DNA of 64,000 nucleotides, from NCBI GenBank assembly GCA_947624985.1, contig CANQMO010000004.1:1-64000 (forward strand). The letters are read 5' to 3'. This DNA comes from an uncultured Oscillospiraceae bacterium. GTDB taxonomy: Bacteria > Bacillota > Clostridia > Oscillospirales > Oscillospiraceae. The notes beneath the pieces are model-generated. The model did not search any database. It worked only from the letters and a program-made list of their open reading frames with translations, and had not been told where the DNA came from. Positions 25,745 through 33,572 of the stretch are shown here, piece after piece (positions within the stretch are counted from its first letter, which is position 1; each line of letters starts with the position of its first letter). A program made the translations under genes and the position numbers.

Positions 25745-26242
25745 TCACAACAGCAGCACCGCCAATACCGCCGCTCCGGCTGCCGGCACGCCTATGTACA
25801 TCCGGCCCCGCTCCCGCAGGGCGTCCTCCGCCGCGGCCCGGGCCCGGTCCATCTCCGCCCGGCAGGCGCTCACCGCCGCCAGCTGCTCCTCGGCCCCGTA
25901 CCGGCCCAGCACCGTCCCCAGTGGCAGCAGTATCCGCCGCTCCCGGACCGGCAGCGCTCCCAGCGCCTCCCGCCAGATCTCGTCCACTTCCCGCCGGCCC
26001 AGACCGTCCAGCCCCTTCCGGACCCGGCGGCAGAGGTCCGCCGCCTCCCCATCCAGCTGCGCGGACAGCTTTTCAAAGAGCTCCGGCAGGGGCGTGCGGA
26101 ACCGGCCCAGTTCAAATTCCAGCAGCGTCAGCATCCGCACGAGCTCCCCCCGGCGAAGGCCGGTGTGCCGCAGCCCATCCACCGCCGTCAGGCCCGCCAG
26201 CAGCCCGGCCGCCGTGACCAGCGCCGCCCCCGCTAACCGCAT
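25745..26242 (-). CDS. spoIIIAB: Stage III sporulation protein AB
   Basis: 165 residues: N-terminal membrane segment (3-19), a helical GspF-like body with LRRGELVRMLTLLEFEL, and a C-terminal hydrophobic helix ending in VLAVLLL. Relatives are related to type II secretion membrane proteins and partner the ATPase SpoIIIAA. ATG at 26242 overlaps spoIIIAA by 10 nt. Confidence 0.9.
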   Translation of the reverse strand: MRLAGAALVTAAGLLAGLTAVDGLRHTGLRRGELVRMLTLLEFELGRFRTPLPELFEKLSAQLDGEAADLCRRVRKGLDGLGRREVDEIWREALGALPVRERRILLPLGTVLGRYGAEEQLAAVSACRAEMDRARAAAEDALRERGRMYIGVPAAGAAVLAVLLL

Positions 26243-27111
26243 GGAGCCGCCTCCACCGTGTACCGGCGCGTCCCGGAGCGGTTCTCCACCCAGACCCGCC
26301 GCCGGAACACGCCCGCCGCCAGCAGCGCCCGGCATGTGCCGCTGTCCCGCTGGTCCCGGGCCCCGTGGGCCGTGGCCAGTATCCTGGCGCCGCTGCCCGC
26401 CGCTTCCAAAATGGCCCGGGCGTCCGCCGGGCCCGCTATCTCGTCCACCGCCACGATCTGGGGATTCATGGCCCGCACCAGCAGTCCCACAGCCTGGGCT
26501 TTGGCCGCGCCGGTCATCACGTCCGTGCAGGGGCCCACGTCAAAGGACGGTTCCCCGCCCCAGGCGTCCGCGATCTCTCCCCGCTCGTCCGCCACCGCCA
26601 CCCGGCAGCCGTCCCGGGACAGCAGCCGCACCAGCTCCCGCAGCAGCGTGGTCTTACCGGCGCCCGGCGGAGATACGATGAGCGTCGAGGCGAAGCCGCC
26701 CGCCGTCAGCGCGTCCCATATGCCCCCGGCGCAGCCAGGTATCGCCCGGGGGATGCGCAGGGACAGCGACGACACGTCGCGCACCCCCTCCATGCCGCCC
26801 GCGCCGTCCACCGCCGTACCACACACGCCCACCCGGACCCCGCCGGGCCCGGCGAGAAACCCCCGGCGCAGCTGCTCCCCCGCGGCGTGCAGCGAGGCGC
26901 CCGAGGCCGCCTCCAGCACCCGGCGCAGGTCCTGCTCCGTCACGGGGCCGGTCCCCAGGGCGTATTCCCCGCCTCCGATCAGCGCCGTGGCCTCCCGGCC
27001 CCGGCGCAGGCGTATCTCCTCGCAGCGCTCCCGGCCGTCCCGGTCCAGCGCCTCCGCCGCCCGGCGCAGCCCCGCCGGCAGCAGCGCCGCCGCCGCCATG
27101 AATCCGTCCAT
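26233..27111 (-). CDS. spoIIIAA: Stage III sporulation protein AA (secretion-type ATPase)
   Basis: Cytoplasmic ATPase of the SpoIIIA complex, required for forespore sigma-G activity in B. subtilis. 292 residues. Walker A SPPGAGKTT at 147-155, ADERGEIAD following, Walker B PQIVAVDEI, and LATAHG sensor. First gene of the eight-gene operon. Upstream on the minus strand is a sequence resembling a sigma-E promoter, as expected for mother-cell expression. Confidence 0.95.
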   Translation of the reverse strand: MDGFMAAAALLPAGLRRAAEALDRDGRERCEEIRLRRGREATALIGGGEYALGTGPVTEQDLRRVLEAASGASLHAAGEQLRRGFLAGPGGVRVGVCGTAVDGAGGMEGVRDVSSLSLRIPRAIPGCAGGIWDALTAGGFASTLIVSPPGAGKTTLLRELVRLLSRDGCRVAVADERGEIADAWGGEPSFDVGPCTDVMTGAAKAQAVGLLVRAMNPQIVAVDEIAGPADARAILEAAGSGARILATAHGARDQRDSGTCRALLAAGVFRRRVWVENRSGTRRYTVEAAPCG

Positions 27112-27133
27112 GACCTCATCTCCTCACGGGACA

Positions 27134-27163
27134 AGTCTATGCGGCCTGTCCCGCCGTCTATGA
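27134..27163 (-). promoter_or_regulatory. Possible sigma-E promoter of spoIIIA
   Basis: Minus strand: TCATAGA (27163-27157) and CATAGACT (27141-27134), with 15 nt between. This resembles the sigma-E consensus (ATATT-type -35, CATACA-type -10) only partly. Supported mainly by its position 20 nt before spoIIIAA. Confidence 0.35.
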
Positions 27164-27199
27164 CTGGCCAAGTGTTAACACACTGTTCACATCAATATG

Positions 27200-27228
27200 T
27201 TGACTTTGATTGTGGGATTTGGTAACAT
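27200..27228 (+). promoter_or_regulatory. Sigma-A promoter for ABC exporter operon
   Basis: -35 TTGACT (27200-27205), 17-nt spacer, -10 TAACAT (27223-27228). A 10-bp palindrome GTGTTAACAC (27172-27181) lies just upstream and could be an operator. Confidence 0.6.
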
Positions 27229-27284
27229 ATTTCAGTATATTTTGTATTTGTATAGCAATTCTGAAAGGAGCATGACCCACCTCT

Positions 27285-29030
27285 ATGCGAGAAATCCTCA
27301 CAGGCTACTGGGGAAAGTACAAAAACTCCCTGATCCTGACTCCCATCTTCGTTCTGCTGGAGACCGTGGTGACGCTGGCTCTGCCCACGCTCATGTCGAA
27401 CATCGTGGACAAGGGCGTCGCCACCGGCGACAGGCAGTACATCATCCTCTGCGGCCTTGCCATGACGGCGCTGGCCGTCGTGAGCGCCGTGTCCGGCTTT
27501 ATCAGCACCTGGAACGCCTCCCGGGCGGCCAACGGCTTCGGCTCCAACCTGCGCGAGGCCATGTACCGCCACATACAGGAGTTTTCCTTCGCGGACATCG
27601 ACCGGTTCTCCACCGCCAGCCTCATCACCCGCACCACCAGCGACGTCCGGCAGCTGCAGACCGCGGTGCAGATGATGCTGCGCACCTTTATCCAGGCCCC
27701 GTTCCAGCTTCTGGTGGCCATGACCATCGTGATCACCTACTCCTGGCGGCTGGCGCTCATCTATATGATCGCGGTGCCGGTGCTTTTCATAGGCGTGGTC
27801 ACGGTCATGACTCTGGTGGATAAGCTTTTCCTCACCGTGCAGCAGAAGCTGGACGCCATGAACGCGGACATTCAGGAGAATCTGATCGCCATCCGGGTGG
27901 TGAAGGCCTTCGTCCGCCAGCGGTACGAGCGGCAGAAATTCAAAAAGGCAAACGACGAGCTGACCCGGGCCAATCTGCGGGCCGTGGGCGTCATCATCGC
28001 CATGAGCCCTCTGGCCACCATCGTTCTGAACGCGGTGACCCTGTGCATTTACTGGTTCGGCGGGCGGATGGTGGCCCGGGGGACCATCGAGTCCGGCCAG
28101 CTTTTGGCGGTCATCAGCTACCTGAACCAGATCATGATGAGCGTGATGATGTTCTCCATGGTGCTCATGCAGTACACCCGCTCCCGGGCCTGCGGCAAGC
28201 GTATCGCGGAGGTGCTGGACGCGCAGCCGGATATCCGCAACAGGCCGGACGCCCTTCCGCGCACCATCGCGAAGGATCACGGCTCCGTGGAATTCAGGGA
28301 CGTCACCTTCCGCTATTCCCGCACCGGCAACGGCGAGGACGTGCTGCGGAACGTCACCTTCTCCGCCGCCCCCGGCGAGACGGTGGCCATCGTGGGCGGC
28401 ACCGGCTCCGGCAAATCCAGCCTCGTGAATCTGATCCCCCGGTTTTATGACGTGACCGAGGGGGCGGTGCTGGTGGACGGCGTGGACGTGCGGGACTACC
28501 GTATCGAGGATCTGCGCGACGCCGTGGGCATGGTACTGCAAAACAACGTGCTGTTCTCCGGCACCATCCGGGAAAACATCGCCTGGGGCAAGCAGGACGC
28601 CACGGACGAGCAGATCATCGCCGCGCTGAAAAACGCCCAGGCCTGGGACTTCGTCTCCCAAATGCCGGACGGTCTGGACACCTATATCCAGCAGGGAGGC
28701 ACCAACGTCTCCGGCGGACAGAAGCAGCGGCTGTGTATCGCCCGCGCCATGCTGAAAAAACCGCCCATCCTCATTTTGGACGACAGCACCAGTGCCGTGG
28801 ACTCCGACACGGAAGGCCGTATCCGGGAGAGCTTTTCCCGGGAACTGGCGGACACCACCGTGTTCATCATCGCCCAGCGGATCTCCTCCGTGGTGGGCGC
28901 GGACAAGATCATCGTCCTGGACGAGGGCGGCGTGGAGGCGGTCGGCACCCACAGCGAGCTCATGGAGCGCAGCCCCATCTACCGGGACATCTACACTTCA
29001 CAGGTGGAGGAGGCGCTGTCGAATGGCTGA
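27285..29030 (+). CDS. ABC exporter half-transporter, degenerate-site subunit
   Basis: 581-residue fusion of a six-helix ABC exporter membrane domain (1-320) and an ATPase domain. Walker A GGTGSGKS at 371-378, signature VSGGQKQR, Walker B ILILDD with Asp500 where the catalytic Glu normally stands. This Glu-to-Asp change marks the degenerate site of heterodimeric multidrug exporters of the BmrC/LmrC/TM287 kind. The partner at 29023 has the complete site. The start at 27285 is 14 nt from AAAGGAG, longer than usual, but no better in-frame codon exists. Substrate unknown. Confidence 0.9.
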   Translation: MREILTGYWGKYKNSLILTPIFVLLETVVTLALPTLMSNIVDKGVATGDRQYIILCGLAMTALAVVSAVSGFISTWNASRAANGFGSNLREAMYRHIQEFSFADIDRFSTASLITRTTSDVRQLQTAVQMMLRTFIQAPFQLLVAMTIVITYSWRLALIYMIAVPVLFIGVVTVMTLVDKLFLTVQQKLDAMNADIQENLIAIRVVKAFVRQRYERQKFKKANDELTRANLRAVGVIIAMSPLATIVLNAVTLCIYWFGGRMVARGTIESGQLLAVISYLNQIMMSVMMFSMVLMQYTRSRACGKRIAEVLDAQPDIRNRPDALPRTIAKDHGSVEFRDVTFRYSRTGNGEDVLRNVTFSAAPGETVAIVGGTGSGKSSLVNLIPRFYDVTEGAVLVDGVDVRDYRIEDLRDAVGMVLQNNVLFSGTIRENIAWGKQDATDEQIIAALKNAQAWDFVSQMPDGLDTYIQQGGTNVSGGQKQRLCIARAMLKKPPILILDDSTSAVDSDTEGRIRESFSRELADTTVFIIAQRISSVVGADKIIVLDEGGVEAVGTHSELMERSPIYRDIYTSQVEEALSNG

Positions 29031-31014
29031 GAGCAGAAAAAGCATATGGGCCCAGCTGAAAGAGCGCCTGGCCGTGGACAATGTGGACGTCAACGACGAG
29101 AAGATATACAAAAACATGGCCCACGGCGGGCCCGGCGGCGGGCGGGATTACCGCAAGCCCCGGGACGCCAAGGGCACTTTGGTCCGTATCCTGGGCTACG
29201 CCGGGAAAAACAAAGGGCTTTTCGTGCTGGTGCTGGTGATGATGCTCATCTCCACCGGCTGCTCCCTGGCGGCCAGCTACTATCTGCGGCCCCTCATCGA
29301 CGATTACATCGTCCCGCTCATCACCAGCCCTGAAAAGGACTTCTCCGCCCTGGCCCGGCAGCTCGGTATCCTGGCCGGTATCTATCTGGCCAGCGCCGTG
29401 GCCACCTACTTCACCTCCCGCACCTGCATGACCCTGGCCCAGTGGGCCACCAACGCTCTGCGCCGGGACCTGTTCTCCGCATTGCAGGACCTGCCCGTCT
29501 GCTTCTTCGACGAGCACACCCACGGGGAGCTCATGAGCCGGTTCTCCAACGACGCGGACAACGTGCAGATGTGTCTGGAGCAGGGGATCGTGCAGTTTCT
29601 GTCCGGTATCATCACCTTCGTGGGCACCGTGGCGCTGATGATCAGCCTCAGCTGGAAGCTGTTCCTCATCACCCTTCTGACCATCGGCCTGTCCTTCGCC
29701 CTGGTGAAGGGCATTGGCCGCTACTCCCGTATCCTCTTTAAAAAGCAGCAGGCGTCTCTGGGGGCCCTGAACGGCTACATCGAGGAAATGCTGGACGGGC
29801 TGAAGGTTGTCAAGGCCTTCAACTACGAGGAGCGGGCCAAGGCAGGCTTCGGCCAGCGCAACGACGAGTACCGGGAAAACGCCATTTTCGCCAACTTCCT
29901 GGGCAGTATCATCTTCCCCACCATGAACGCCGTCATGAACATCTGCTACGCGGTCACCGCCGTGCTTGGCGGATTCATGACCGTGGCCGGTTCTTTCACC
30001 ATCGGCTCGCTGGGGGTATACCTCAACTACATCCGCCAGGTGACCATGCCCATCAACATGATGAGCAACCAGGCCATCAACCTGTTCTCCGCCATCGCGG
30101 GCGCGGAGCGTATCTTCGCCATCATCGACGCCGAGCCGGAGCCGGACGGCGGCGAGGTCACCCTCGTCACCGTGGACCGGGCGGAGGACGGGACCCTCAC
30201 CGAGACCGGCCACGGAGAGCGGACCGGCTTCTGGGCCTGGAAGATACCTCAGCCCGACGGGTCGTTCCAGTTCCGGGAGGTCAGGGGCGGCGTCCGGCTG
30301 GAGGACGTGCACTTCTCCTATGTGCCGGAAAAGCCCGTTTTGAAGGGGATCACCGTCTGGGCCGACCCGGGCCAGAAGATCGCCTTCGTGGGCTCCACCG
30401 GCGCGGGCAAGACCACCATCACCAACCTGATCAACCGCTTTTACGAGATCGACAGCGGGCGTATCCTCTTTGACGGCATAGACGTGAAGGACATCAAAAA
30501 AGCCGGCCTGCGCCGGAGCATGGGCATCGTGCTACAGGATACGAACCTGTTCACCGGCACGGTGATGGAGAACATCCGCTACGGCAAGCTGGACGCCACG
30601 GACGAGGAGTGTATCGCCGCCGCCAAGTCCGCCAACGCCCACGGCTTCATCACCCGCCTGCCCAACGGCTACCAGACCATGATCACCGGCAACGGTCAGA
30701 ACCTGTCCCAGGGCCAGCGGCAGCTTCTGGCCATCGCCCGGACCGCCGTGGCCAAACACCCGGTGCTGATCCTGGACGAGGCCACGAGCTCCATCGACAC
30801 CCGCACGGAAAAGCTCATCGACCGGGGCATGGACGCGCTCATGGAGGGCCGGACCGTGTTCGTGATCGCCCACCGGCTCAGCACCGTCCGCAACGCCCGG
30901 GCCATCGTGGTCATCGAGCAGGGGCAGATCGTGGAGCGAGGCAGCCACGAGGAGCTGCTGGATAAACAGGGCCGGTACTACATGCTCTACACCGGCCAGA
31001 GCGAATTGGACTGA
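29023..31014 (+). CDS. ABC exporter half-transporter, canonical-site subunit
   Basis: 663 residues, partner of the gene before (8-nt overlap). Cytosolic N-terminal extension of about 60 residues with a Gly-rich stretch, membrane domain about 62-360, then ATPase domain: Walker A GSTGAGKT at 457-464, signature LSQGQRQ (Gln instead of Gly), Walker B VLILDEATSS with catalytic Glu586. Between membrane and ATPase domains there is an extra segment of about 60 residues (after AEPEPDGGE, with FWAWKIPQPDG) absent in most exporters. Probably exports a drug, lipid or peptide; the sequence does not say which. Confidence 0.9.
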   Translation: MAESRKSIWAQLKERLAVDNVDVNDEKIYKNMAHGGPGGGRDYRKPRDAKGTLVRILGYAGKNKGLFVLVLVMMLISTGCSLAASYYLRPLIDDYIVPLITSPEKDFSALARQLGILAGIYLASAVATYFTSRTCMTLAQWATNALRRDLFSALQDLPVCFFDEHTHGELMSRFSNDADNVQMCLEQGIVQFLSGIITFVGTVALMISLSWKLFLITLLTIGLSFALVKGIGRYSRILFKKQQASLGALNGYIEEMLDGLKVVKAFNYEERAKAGFGQRNDEYRENAIFANFLGSIIFPTMNAVMNICYAVTAVLGGFMTVAGSFTIGSLGVYLNYIRQVTMPINMMSNQAINLFSAIAGAERIFAIIDAEPEPDGGEVTLVTVDRAEDGTLTETGHGERTGFWAWKIPQPDGSFQFREVRGGVRLEDVHFSYVPEKPVLKGITVWADPGQKIAFVGSTGAGKTTITNLINRFYEIDSGRILFDGIDVKDIKKAGLRRSMGIVLQDTNLFTGTVMENIRYGKLDATDEECIAAAKSANAHGFITRLPNGYQTMITGNGQNLSQGQRQLLAIARTAVAKHPVLILDEATSSIDTRTEKLIDRGMDALMEGRTVFVIAHRLSTVRNARAIVVIEQGQIVERGSHEELLDKQGRYYMLYTGQSELD

Positions 31015-31017
31015 CGT

Positions 31018-31605
31018 ATGGATCTTTTCAAGGAAAACCCCAATACCGCCGATACCTGGGAGAGGCTGCGGGCCGACTGCGCCGGCTGCGGCCGCTGCGA
31101 GCTTGCCCGGACCCGCCATCATCTGGTGTTCGGCGTGGGCAGCGAGACGGCGGACGTGATGTTCATCGGCGAAGGTCCCGGCGAGCAGGAGGACCTTCAG
31201 GGTGACCCCTTCGTGGGGCCCGCCGGGAAGCTGCTGGACACCATGCTGGCCATTATCGGCCTGGACCGGAGCCAGGTCTATATCGCCAATATCGTCAAGT
31301 GCCGCCCGCCCCGGAACCGGGACCCGCTGCCCGACGAGCAGGCCGCCTGTATCGGCTGGCTGGACCGGCAGATCGCGCTGGTGGACCCGGCGATCCTCGT
31401 CTTTCTGGGGCGTATCGCGGCCATGGCGTATATCAGGCCGGATTTCCGTATCACCAAGGAGCACGGCCAGTGGTTCGACGTGGAGGGTCGCCGCGCCATA
31501 GCCATGTACCACCCCTCCGCCCTGCTCCGGGACCCCTCCAAGCGCCCGGAGACCTTCGTGGACCTGAAAACACTACAGCGGGAGATCAAAAGCCTCAATG
31601 TTTGA
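31018..31605 (+). CDS. Family 4 uracil-DNA glycosylase (Fe-S)
   Basis: Removes uracil from DNA at the start of base excision repair. 195 residues. Iron-sulphur cluster ligands of family 4 are seen as Cys21, Cys24, Cys95 and Cys111 (Cys27 is an extra one). Active-site motif GEGPGEQEDLQG at 51-62 and HPSALLRDP near 165 fit UDGa-type enzymes. Lies 3 nt after the exporter gene and overlaps the next gene by 8 nt, so it is co-transcribed with them. Confidence 0.93.
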   Translation: MDLFKENPNTADTWERLRADCAGCGRCELARTRHHLVFGVGSETADVMFIGEGPGEQEDLQGDPFVGPAGKLLDTMLAIIGLDRSQVYIANIVKCRPPRNRDPLPDEQAACIGWLDRQIALVDPAILVFLGRIAAMAYIRPDFRITKEHGQWFDVEGRRAIAMYHPSALLRDPSKRPETFVDLKTLQREIKSLNV

Positions 31606-32500
31606 ACTGCATCCGGTCACGCTGGACGACAAAGCGTGGATCGACCCTATCGTACTGGCGGAGAACTCCCCCAGCGCGGACTATAATTTCGGCAACATCT
31701 TTCTCTGGGATGAGACATACCACCAGCAGGTGGGCAGGATAGGCCGGCGGCTGATCGCCAGGCTCGGCTATGAGCGGCGCCCCTTCTTCGCCTGGCCCGT
31801 CGGCAGCGGGGACGTGGCGAGCGTGCTGGCGGAGCTGCGCGCCTACGCGGACGGGCAGGGCTTCCCCCTCGTGCTGCGGGGCGTGACGGCGGACCATCTG
31901 CCTCTGGTGCGGGCCCTGTGGGGCGACGGGTGCGCCGTCACGGCGGAGCGGGACCTGTGGGACTACCTCTACGACGCCGAGAAGCTGGACACCCTGACCG
32001 GGAAGCACCTGCACGGCAAGCGCAACCACATCAACCGCTTCCAGCAGGAGAACCGCTGGCGCTTCGCCCCGCTGTCGGCGGAGAGCATTCCCGCCTGCAA
32101 GCGGATGCTGGACCGGTGGATGGAGACCTGCGGCGAGGACGAGAGCGACGGCATCGAGGACGAGTACCGGGCCATCCAGCGGGCGTTCGCTCACTTCGAC
32201 GCGCTGGGTCTGGACGGGGGCGTGCTGTGGGTGGACGAGGAGCCCGTGGCCTTTTCCATCGGGGAGATGACCTCCGCCGACACCTTTGACACCCACTTTG
32301 AAAAGGCATACGCCACCGTCAACGGGGCCTATCCCATGATAAACCGGGAATTCGTGCGGTACATACGCGCCATTCACCCCCAGGTCCGCTATATCAACCG
32401 GGAGGACGACATGGGCCGTCCCTCCCTGCGCCAGTCCAAACTCAGCTATCATCCCGACAGGATGGTAGAAAAATATAAGGTGGTGTTTCCCCATGCGTGA
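31598..32500 (+). CDS. DUF2156 domain protein (phosphatidylglycerol lysyltransferase C-terminal-like)
   Basis: 300-residue soluble protein of the DUF2156 family, which shares a doubled GNAT fold with the catalytic domain of MprF and with Fem-type aminoacyl transferases. Seen: LYDAEKLDTLTGKHLHGKRNHINRF-like block (key residues KLxxLxGKxxxxKRNHINRF), and near the end INREDDMGRPSLRQSK, both typical. No membrane segments, unlike MprF. Substrate unknown; aminoacyl-tRNA dependent transfer is only a family-level idea. Overlaps both neighbours by 8 nt. Confidence 0.85.
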   Translation: MFELHPVTLDDKAWIDPIVLAENSPSADYNFGNIFLWDETYHQQVGRIGRRLIARLGYERRPFFAWPVGSGDVASVLAELRAYADGQGFPLVLRGVTADHLPLVRALWGDGCAVTAERDLWDYLYDAEKLDTLTGKHLHGKRNHINRFQQENRWRFAPLSAESIPACKRMLDRWMETCGEDESDGIEDEYRAIQRAFAHFDALGLDGGVLWVDEEPVAFSIGEMTSADTFDTHFEKAYATVNGAYPMINREFVRYIRAIHPQVRYINREDDMGRPSLRQSKLSYHPDRMVEKYKVVFPHA

Positions 32501-33347
32501 TCCCATGATCCGTCCCTGGCGGCAGGACGACCTGCCCCGCCTCGCCTCCCTCTGGCAGGAGGCCTTCGGCGACGACAGGGCGTACATAGATAAATATCAC
32601 TCCCTGTTTTTGAAGCCGGGCTCCTGCCTGGTGGCGGAAGTGGACGGCAAGCCGGTCTCGGCCATGTACATCATGCCTGGCCCCATGTTGTTCCCGCCCT
32701 CCGGCAAGTCCGTGCCCACCATCTACACCTACGCGCTGGCGACGGACCCTGCCTACCGCGGCCGGGGTATCGGCACGGCGGTATACAAGGCCTGCTCCGC
32801 GCTGGCCCTGAGCCGGGCGGACGCGGCATGCGTGCTGCCCTCCGGGCCAGAGCTTTACCCCTTCTATGAAAAGGCAAACGGCTGCGTGCCGGTGAGCTTC
32901 ATACGGGAGGCCACCTTCACCCGGGACGACCTGAAAGCCGTCCGCGCCGCCGAAGCGGTGCCCATCACCGCCGGGGAATACTATCTGCGCCGCAAGTCCA
33001 TCCTCCGTGGCCGGCCCTACGCGGTCATGGGCGGAGAATATCTGGCGCTGGAGACCTATCACATGAGGCGTTTTGGCGGCGGCTTCTTCTCTCTGGACGG
33101 CGACGTGGCCGCCGTGGAGATGGACCACGGCGTATGCCGGGTGCCGGAGCTTCTGGACGCGGACAGCGACGGTATGGAGGCCATCGCGGCCATCGCCGCC
33201 ATGTTCCCCGCGGACAGCTACGTCGTGCGCACGCCGGTGTTCTTTTCCGCCCCGGGCACGGTCCGCCCGTTCATGCTGGCCGCGCTGGAGCCGGAGCTGG
33301 ACACGCTGCTGCCGGACGATCTCTGGTGGGGCTTTGCCTTCGACTGA
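32493..33347 (+). CDS. GNAT family N-acetyltransferase
   Basis: 284 residues. N-terminal GNAT domain with MIRPWRQDDLPRLASLWQEAFGD and the acetyl-CoA motif LATDPAYRGRGIGTAVYKA at about 81-99. The C-terminal part (about 150-284) is a second, less conserved domain as in Eis-like two-domain acetyltransferases. Acceptor unknown. Last gene of the operon that starts at 27285; the following 225-nt gap contains a terminator-like hairpin. Confidence 0.85.
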   Translation: MRDPMIRPWRQDDLPRLASLWQEAFGDDRAYIDKYHSLFLKPGSCLVAEVDGKPVSAMYIMPGPMLFPPSGKSVPTIYTYALATDPAYRGRGIGTAVYKACSALALSRADAACVLPSGPELYPFYEKANGCVPVSFIREATFTRDDLKAVRAAEAVPITAGEYYLRRKSILRGRPYAVMGGEYLALETYHMRRFGGGFFSLDGDVAAVEMDHGVCRVPELLDADSDGMEAIAAIAAMFPADSYVVRTPVFFSAPGTVRPFMLAALEPELDTLLPDDLWWGFAFD

Positions 33348-33494
33348 GCGCATGGTCATGCTTTTTTGCAACTTTCACAAAACTTAATATTTTTGTAACA
33401 GGTTTTTACTTTATTTTGTAATATACGGTCTGTAGAATGATTCTTGCAAGAGTCAGTTTCATCTTTTTCATTTTGTCCTCAATCCATAGGGAAT

Positions 33495-33531
33495 CGCCGG
33501 ACCAGGGTCACAGGGTCCGGCGGTTTTCTTT
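33495..33531 (+). terminator. Terminator-like hairpin in front of the TetM-Rae1 fusion gene
   Basis: CGCCGGACC (33495-33503) pairs with GGTCCGGCG (33514-33522), loop 10 nt, followed by GTTTTCTTT. It lies 148 nt after the GNAT gene and 42 nt before the fusion gene. It either ends the upstream operon or acts as an attenuator in the fusion gene leader. An AT-rich, promoter-like stretch at 33385-33440 precedes it, as does a small open frame from ATG 33437 to TGA 33568 that lacks a ribosome binding site. Confidence 0.75.
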
Positions 33532-33572
33532 GGCCGGGCCTTTCAGGCGGACCGTTCTTGGGAGTTGAATAT

